From an uncultured Eubacterium sp. (GTDB lineage: Bacteria > Bacillota > Clostridia > Peptostreptococcales > Anaerovoracaceae), in contig CALCFD010000002.1 of assembly GCA_937900695.1 (NCBI GenBank), forward strand, positions 1-29,072: a stretch of DNA of 29,072 bases, given 5' to 3'. A program made the translations under genes and the position numbers. Below the pieces are notes generated by a model, which was not told where the DNA came from, did not search any database, and saw only the letters and a program-made list of their open reading frames with translations. Each line of letters opens with the position of its first letter. Position 1 is the first letter of the stretch. Shown here piece after piece: positions 24,676 to 29,072 of the stretch.

Positions 24676-25128
24676 TTATTTACCTAAAATGTTGTCAAAT
24701 TTACTAACAATCTCAGGTACGTGATCTGGATCATCAGCAACTAATAAAACTGTATTGTCTCCTGCAACTGAACCTATAGTATGTGGAATATTAAGTGAAT
24801 CTATAGCTTCACCAGCAGCAGGACCGCATCCTGAAAGAGTTTTTACTAATACTATATTACCTGAAGCGGCAACATTTAAAATAGTTTCTTTAAATATTTT
24901 AACAAACCTGTCGTTGATAGGCCCCTCGTTATTAGTAGATACTGCATATTTATACTTACCTGAAGTTGATAATGTTTTTACTAGCTGTAGTTCTTTAATA
25001 TCTCTTGATACTGTAGCTTGCGTAACATTATAACCGCTATTTTTTAGTAATTGACAAAGCTTTTCTTGAGTTTCTATTTCATATTTTGAAATAAGCTCAA
25101 GTACTTTATTTTGTCTTGAATAACGCAT
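24676..25128 (-). CDS. argR: Arginine repressor ArgR/AhrC
   Basis: An arginine-sensing hexameric regulator of arginine synthesis and catabolism. The 150 residues comprise an N-terminal winged helix with the recognition segment TQATVSRDIKEL, and a C-terminal oligomerisation and arginine-binding domain with GCGPAAGEAID and GDNTVLLV. Length and motifs are standard. AAGGAG lies nine bases before the ATG. Divergent from ruvC and upstream of recN. A palindrome over its own -10 element may allow self-control. No arginine-pathway genes are in this window. Confidence 0.95.
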   Translation of the reverse strand: MRYSRQNKVLELISKYEIETQEKLCQLLKNSGYNVTQATVSRDIKELQLVKTLSTSGKYKYAVSTNNEGPINDRFVKIFKETILNVAASGNIVLVKTLSGCGPAAGEAIDSLNIPHTIGSVAGDNTVLLVADDPDHVPEIVSKFDNILGK

Positions 25129-25158
25129 TTTAATAATCTCCTTGTAATTTTTTATTTC

Positions 25159-25175
25159 TATAATTAATAATTATA
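25159..25175. promoter_or_regulatory. Palindrome over the argR -10, candidate ArgR site
   Basis: TATAATT, 3 bases, AATTATA: a perfect 7-bp dyad that includes the argR -10. It does not match the Bacillus or E. coli ARG box closely, so autoregulation is inference. Confidence 0.3.
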
Positions 25176-25199
25176 ACATTCTAAGTATGTAAATTTCAA
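25170..25199 (-). promoter_or_regulatory. Sigma-A promoter of argR-recN
   Basis: The minus strand reads TTGAAA (25194-25199), 18 bases, TATAAT (25170-25175), with TGT before the -10 (extended -10). Confidence 0.8.
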
Positions 25200-25208
25200 T
25201 AGACAATA

Positions 25209-25237
25209 TAGACAAACATATGTTTGTGTGCTATAAT
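25209..25237 (+). promoter_or_regulatory. Sigma-A promoter of ruvCAB-queA
   Basis: TAGACA (25209-25214), 17 bases, TATAAT (25232-25237) with TGC before it (extended -10). The start near 25244 gives a leader of about 80 bases. Confidence 0.85.
25212..25227. promoter_or_regulatory. LexA/DinR-like SOS box in the ruvC promoter
   Basis: A perfect 16-bp palindrome, ACAAACATATGTTTGT. Its core differs from the Bacillus DinR consensus (CGAAC-N4-GTTCG type) mainly by a symmetrical G-to-A change. It overlaps the -35 and fills most of the spacer, a position where a bound repressor would block polymerase. Confidence 0.7.
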
Positions 25238-25323
25238 TTTTAAGAATTAAATGATTGAAATTGTTGTATTCTTAATAGTTTAAGGATATAATTTTTTATT
25301 GTATATTTATTTAGGAGTTTGAA

Positions 25324-25830
25324 ATGAGAATATTGGGAATTGACCCAGGATATGCTATACTTGGATATGGTGTTGTTGACACAAAAGGAAATAAATTTAA
25401 AGTTATTGACTATGGTGCGATTTTAACAGATGCAAAGATGGATATGGCAGATAGGTTAAAGCACATTTATTTTTCACTAATGGAGATAATAGATCGAACA
25501 GAGCCTGATGAAGCTGCAGTTGAAGAGTTATTTTTTAATACTAATACTAAGACAGCTATAAAAGTGGGTCAGGCTAGAGGTGTAGCAATTTTAGCGTGTG
25601 CCAATTCTGGATTAGAAGTGGATGAGTATACGCCTCTGCAGATAAAGCAAGCTTTGACTGGATATGGTAGAGCTGAAAAAAAACAGGTGCAGACTATGGT
25701 AAAAACCATTCTTAATTTAAAGGAAGTTCCAAAGCCAGATGATACAGCTGATGCACTTGCTGCTGCTATATGTCATGGACATAGCTGTAATACTAATAAT
25801 AGATTACAAAAAATGATGAAAGGAAAATAA
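25324..25830 (+). CDS. ruvC: Holliday junction resolvase RuvC
   Basis: Cleaves Holliday junctions in concert with RuvAB. The 168 residues are of normal length, with the acidic catalytic residues in expected places: D7 (GIDPG), E67 (AVEELFF), and D140 and D143 (DDTADA). The GQARGVA helix is also present. AGGAG lies six bases before the ATG. First gene of ruvC-ruvA-ruvB-queA; ruvA follows after one base. The SOS-like palindrome in its promoter suggests induction by DNA damage. Confidence 0.97.
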   Translation: MRILGIDPGYAILGYGVVDTKGNKFKVIDYGAILTDAKMDMADRLKHIYFSLMEIIDRTEPDEAAVEELFFNTNTKTAIKVGQARGVAILACANSGLEVDEYTPLQIKQALTGYGRAEKKQVQTMVKTILNLKEVPKPDDTADALAAAICHGHSCNTNNRLQKMMKGK

Positions 25831-25831
25831 A

Positions 25832-26428
25832 TTGATACATTATATTAATGGAGAACTTGCAATTAAGGGTGATGGATATATTGTGGTTGAAACAGGTGGC
25901 ATAGGTTATACTGTATATGTACCATTAAACAGCAGATTTTATTTAAAAGAAATTGGTGAAAATATTAGAGTTTTTACAGCTATGACAGTTAGAGAAGATG
26001 ATATAAGTTTATATGGATTTGAAGATCATAAAACATTGGAAATTTTTAATAAACTTATAACTGTAAATGGAATAGGTGCAAAAGCAGCTATGGCTATTTT
26101 TAGTGCTCTTACTGTGGAGGAAATTAAAAAGGCTATTGTATTTGAAGATGCGACTATCCTTACTAGAGCTAATGGAATAGGGAAGAAGACTGCACAGCGA
26201 ATTATCCTAGATTTAAAGGATAAGTTTGAAGACTTAAATATTAGTAGTGATGCTAACCATGATGATATTAGAACTGTAAATATTAATATAAGTACTAAAA
26301 ATGAAGCTATGAATGCTCTTATGGAACTAGGATATACTAGAGCTGAGGCTCAAAGTGCGGTTGATAATGTTGCAGATGATAATTTGACAGTTGAAGATTA
26401 TATTAAAAAGGCATTGATGAGTTTTTAA
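25832..26428 (+). CDS. ruvA: Holliday junction branch-migration protein RuvA
   Basis: The junction-binding tetramer that loads RuvB. The 198 residues have the N-terminal OB domain (1-65), two helix-hairpin-helix motifs (around NKLITVNGIGAKAA and ILTRANGIGKKTA), a flexible linker, and the C-terminal RuvB-binding domain. The start codon is TTG, one base after the ruvC stop, with AAAGGA seven bases upstream inside the ruvC end. A later ATG would remove the OB strand, so TTG is well supported. Confidence 0.96.
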   Translation: MIHYINGELAIKGDGYIVVETGGIGYTVYVPLNSRFYLKEIGENIRVFTAMTVREDDISLYGFEDHKTLEIFNKLITVNGIGAKAAMAIFSALTVEEIKKAIVFEDATILTRANGIGKKTAQRIILDLKDKFEDLNISSDANHDDIRTVNINISTKNEAMNALMELGYTRAEAQSAVDNVADDNLTVEDYIKKALMSF

Positions 26429-26440
26429 AGGTGATTATAG

Positions 26441-27445
26441 ATGTTTGATGAAGAGAGAATAACTGATATACATCAAAATATAGGTGAGGAGAGGTCTGAG
26501 TTTACTTTAAGACCTCAGTCATTAGATGAATATATTGGACAAAAAAAGGTAACTGACAATTTGAAAATATTTATAGAGGCAGCTAAACTTCGTGGTGAAC
26601 CTTTGGATCATGTTTTATTTTATGGACCACCAGGACTAGGTAAGACTACTTTAGCTAGTATCATTGCCAAAGAGCTTGGAGTTGATATAAGGATCACTTC
26701 AGGACCAGCTATTGAAAGAGCAGGTGATTTAGCAGCTCTTTTAACAAACCTAAATGAAAATGATGTTTTATTTATAGATGAAATTCATAGACTTAATCGA
26801 TCTGTAGAAGAAGTTTTATATAGTGCTATGGAAGACTTTGCTCTTGATATAATAATAGGCAAGGGCCCATCTGCTAGATCAATTAGGTTAGATTTATCGA
26901 AATTTACTTTGATAGGAGCTACTACTAGAGCTGGAAGCCTTTCGGCACCTTTAAGAGATAGATTTGGCGTTCTTGCTAAGTTTGAAAATTATACTATAGA
27001 AGAACTTATGACTATTATTAGTAGATCAGCAGGTCTTTTAGAAGTTGAGGTGGACGATGATTCTCTTAGAGAAATGGCTATGAGATCAAGAGGAACTCCG
27101 AGAGTTGCAAACAGGATACTTAAGAGAGTTAGAGACTTTTCTCAGGTAGAGGGAAATGGCATCATAAATCTTGCAATTACACAAAAAGCATTGGTTGCTT
27201 TAGGTGTTGATAAGCTAGGTTTAGAAAATATAGATAGACAAATGCTAACTTCTATCATAACCCTATTTAAGGGAGGCCCTGTTGGTGTAGATACTATAGC
27301 AGCATCTATTGGCGAAGAAAGAGTAACTATAGAAGATGTGTATGAGCCTTATTTAATACAGCAAGGATTGCTTCATAGAACGCCTAAAGGAAGAGTAGTT
27401 TCGGAAGCAGCATATAAACATCTTGGATTGGAGCATGAGGAATAA
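26441..27445 (+). CDS. ruvB: Holliday junction branch-migration ATPase RuvB
   Basis: A hexameric AAA+ motor that drives branch migration with RuvA. The 334 residues show Walker A GPPGLGKTT (62-70), Walker B VLFIDEIHR (about 109-117), sensor 1 GATTRAG, the arginine-finger region and a C-terminal winged helix. An AAAGGTGAT site precedes the ATG, 12 bases after ruvA. Confidence 0.98.
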   Translation: MFDEERITDIHQNIGEERSEFTLRPQSLDEYIGQKKVTDNLKIFIEAAKLRGEPLDHVLFYGPPGLGKTTLASIIAKELGVDIRITSGPAIERAGDLAALLTNLNENDVLFIDEIHRLNRSVEEVLYSAMEDFALDIIIGKGPSARSIRLDLSKFTLIGATTRAGSLSAPLRDRFGVLAKFENYTIEELMTIISRSAGLLEVEVDDDSLREMAMRSRGTPRVANRILKRVRDFSQVEGNGIINLAITQKALVALGVDKLGLENIDRQMLTSIITLFKGGPVGVDTIAASIGEERVTIEDVYEPYLIQQGLLHRTPKGRVVSEAAYKHLGLEHEE

Positions 27446-27447
27446 AT

Positions 27448-28491
27448 ATGAGAGTAGATGATTTTGATTATATATTACCTGAGGAGCTAATTGCACAAAA
27501 GCCTTCAGAAAAAAGAGATCAGTGCAAGTTAATGGTTTTAAATAGAAATGATGATTCTATTGACCACAAAAAATTCACAGATATTATAGATTATTTAAAT
27601 GAAGGAGATTGTTTAGTTTTAAATAATTCTAAAGTACTTCCTGCAAGATTATTTGGGGAAAAAGAAAAGACGGGTGCTAAAATTGAATTTTTATTGATAA
27701 AGAGAATCGAGGGCGATATCTGGGAAACGATGGTAAAACCGGGGCGTAGAGTTAAAATTGGTGATATCATAGTTTTTTCAGAAGATTTTAAGGCTAAGGT
27801 GTTAGACTTTGGTAAAGATGGAACACGAATTGTTGAGTTTATATATGATGGTATTTTTATGGAAAGACTTGAAGAAATAGGTAATATGCCATTGCCGCCA
27901 TATATTGAAAGACCAAGCAACAAAAGTGACAATGATAGATATCAGACAGTTTATTGTAAGGATGAAGGATCAGTAGCTGCACCTACTGCAGGTTTACATT
28001 TTACTGAAAAACTATTGGAAGAAGTGAAAAATAAAGGCGTAAAACTTGTTTATGTAACCCTTCATGTTGGTATTGGAACTTTTAGACCTGTAAAGTGTGA
28101 TATTGTAGAAGATCATAGTATGCATTTTGAAGAATACTCTGTAAGTGAAGAAGCTGCAAATACTATAAATGAAACTATTAAATCAGGTGGTAAGGTTGTA
28201 TCAGTTGGAACAACTTCAACTAGAACTGTTGAAAGTGCAGCTTATTTTGATGATAAGGCTGACAGATATTTTGTAAAGGCAGGCGATGGAAGTACAGGTA
28301 TTTTCATATATCCTGGATATGAATTTAAGATTATAGATAGACTTATTACTAATTTCCACTTACCTAAGTCAACACTTTTGATGTTGATTTCTGCCTTATA
28401 TGACAGGGAGCATATTCTAGAAGCTTATGAAGAAGCTAAGAAAAATGATTATATGTTCTTTAGTTATGGTGATGCGATGTTAATATATTAG
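27448..28491 (+). CDS. queA: tRNA preQ1 ribosyltransferase-isomerase QueA
   Basis: Transfers and isomerises the ribose of S-adenosylmethionine onto preQ1 in tRNA to form epoxyqueuosine. The 347 residues contain the early DYxLPEELIAQ and LNRNDDSIDHKKF blocks, NNSKVLPARL, the PxPPYI segment, APTAGLHFT, LHVGxGTFRPV and the C-terminal NFHLPKSTLLMLISA. The start is two bases after ruvB with GAGGAA upstream, formed by the last ruvB codons. This extends the common ruvAB-queA order. The tgt gene that often follows queA is not next here. Confidence 0.97.
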   Translation: MRVDDFDYILPEELIAQKPSEKRDQCKLMVLNRNDDSIDHKKFTDIIDYLNEGDCLVLNNSKVLPARLFGEKEKTGAKIEFLLIKRIEGDIWETMVKPGRRVKIGDIIVFSEDFKAKVLDFGKDGTRIVEFIYDGIFMERLEEIGNMPLPPYIERPSNKSDNDRYQTVYCKDEGSVAAPTAGLHFTEKLLEEVKNKGVKLVYVTLHVGIGTFRPVKCDIVEDHSMHFEEYSVSEEAANTINETIKSGGKVVSVGTTSTRTVESAAYFDDKADRYFVKAGDGSTGIFIYPGYEFKIIDRLITNFHLPKSTLLMLISALYDREHILEAYEEAKKNDYMFFSYGDAMLIY

Positions 28492-28520
28492 TTTGTGACA
28501 ATACACTTATTATATTAACG

Positions 28521-28549
28521 TTGAAGACTTATTTGTATTTTAGTATACT
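28521..28549 (+). promoter_or_regulatory. Sigma-A promoter of the small membrane protein gene
   Basis: TTGAAG (28521-28526), 17 bases, TATACT (28544-28549). The predicted start is near 28556. Confidence 0.75.
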
Positions 28550-28582
28550 AATTTGTAGATTAATAAGATGGAGACAGATAAT

Positions 28583-28969
28583 ATGCAATTAAAAGGAACT
28601 GTTTTAGTAAAGATAGCCAGTATTTTCATTATTTTAGGAGGAGTATTAAATATAGTTTTAGTTGTTAGCTCTTTGACTTCAGGACTTTCTTTAAACAATA
28701 CAGCTATTATGATAAATGCAGCTATTGCCGTAGTTATTGGTTTGATTTATATTGTTTGTGGTGGATTTTCACTTAGACATGCTTCTGATAAGGGTGCGGT
28801 TAAACCTGTTATAAATAGAGGAATTTTACTTATAGCTGTAAATGTTATTGATATTATATATGCTATTTGTATGGGAAGTTTTAGCATTCAATCATTATTT
28901 GTACTTGCCATGCCAGTACTTATGATTGTAGGAGCAATATTTAATAAAAAGGATACAGAAGCTAATTAA
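28583..28969 (+). CDS. Small four-helix membrane protein, function unknown
   Basis: A 128-residue hydrophobic protein that I do not recognise. Four predicted membrane helices lie at about residues 8-30, 42-64, 80-98 and 106-123, joined by short loops, with a charged KKDTEAN tail. No catalytic or binding motif is visible. An upstream in-frame ATG at 28568 exists but has no ribosome site and lies only about 12 bases from the predicted transcript start. The ATG at 28583 has GGAGA eight bases upstream and is preferred. It has its own promoter and terminator, so it is probably monocistronic, although no terminator separates it from queA. Confidence 0.7.
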   Translation: MQLKGTVLVKIASIFIILGGVLNIVLVVSSLTSGLSLNNTAIMINAAIAVVIGLIYIVCGGFSLRHASDKGAVKPVINRGILLIAVNVIDIIYAICMGSFSIQSLFVLAMPVLMIVGAIFNKKDTEAN

Positions 28970-28984
28970 GTTATATATTTATAA

Positions 28985-29020
28985 AAGTCCATCTAAGTAA
29001 GATGGGCTTATTTATTTTTA
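28985..29020 (+). terminator. Rho-independent terminator after the membrane protein gene
   Basis: A 10-bp stem (28985-28994 with 29000-29009, one G-T wobble), a 5-base loop, then TTATTTTTA-type sequence. Confidence 0.82.
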
Positions 29021-29051
29021 TATAGGAAATATCAATATAAAGAAATTAAAG

Positions 29052-29072
29052 AAAAAAGCACCTTTTCAAGTG
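29052..29072 (-). terminator. Minus-strand terminator cut by the window edge
   Basis: On the minus strand CACTT, a GAAA tetraloop and AGGTG form a stem that is followed by C and a T6 run. The outermost pair would lie beyond the window. It implies a convergent minus-strand gene to the right. Confidence 0.6.

Noticed and set aside
24755..25033. 92-codon plus-strand open frame opposite argR
   Set aside because: Shadow; argR motifs are unambiguous on the other strand.
1..29072. Prophage, transposon, CRISPR, toxin-antitoxin or defence island
   Set aside because: No integrase, transposase, repeat-spacer pattern, attachment repeats or small toxin pairs found; all genes are core housekeeping types.

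Overview
This window looks like ordinary chromosome from a low-G+C Gram-positive anaerobe, most likely class Clostridia. The evidence is strongly AT-rich coding sequence, AGGAGG-type ribosome sites, sigma-A promoters with extended -10 elements, a split two-subunit transketolase, a hexameric glutamate dehydrogenase resembling the clostridial enzyme, argR-recN and ruvCAB-queA gene orders, and a stand-alone NnrD. I cannot fix the family. I see no phage, transposon, CRISPR array, tRNA or rRNA, and no broken genes. I find no convincing undescribed system. The best leads are regulatory sites and a few unusual gene couplings.

Layout: (1) 95-2166, minus strand: a membrane-anchored metallophosphoesterase followed by D-serine dehydratase, ending in a hairpin terminator. 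(2) 2236-9957, plus strand: one apparent operon of two flavoproteins of unknown role, gpmI and addA (without addB), ending at a very strong bidirectional terminator. (3) 9991-13682: an amino-acid metabolism island with a YkvI-type LeuT-fold transporter (minus), a divergent LysR regulator (plus) and glutamate dehydrogenase (minus). The gdhA control region carries a consensus-like promoter, a near-perfect CodY-type box, a LysR-type dyad and a 9-bp direct repeat. (4) 13983-22381, plus strand: a long, tightly packed operon of mgtE, nnrD, two transketolase halves, ftsE, ftsX, a coiled-coil M23 endopeptidase and recJ, with several overlapping stop/start codons. (5) 22388-22856: a monocistronic TrpR-like YerC gene with a consensus promoter and a terminator. 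(6) 22982-25199, minus strand: argR-recN. (7) 25209-29020, plus strand: ruvC-ruvA-ruvB-queA, whose promoter contains a perfect 16-bp palindrome resembling a LexA/DinR box, then a small four-helix membrane protein with its own promoter. A minus-strand terminator is cut by the right edge.

How the genes fit together: recombination and repair genes recur (addA, recJ, recN, ruvCAB) in four separate transcription units, only one of which has a visible SOS-like operator. FtsEX and the M23 protein form a plausible division-linked peptidoglycan hydrolysis machine. The transporter, LysR and GDH genes suggest nutrient-regulated amino-acid uptake and catabolism. Several gene starts were moved on the basis of ribosome sites and promoters: 2166, 2267, 11306, 18748, 22452 and 28583.
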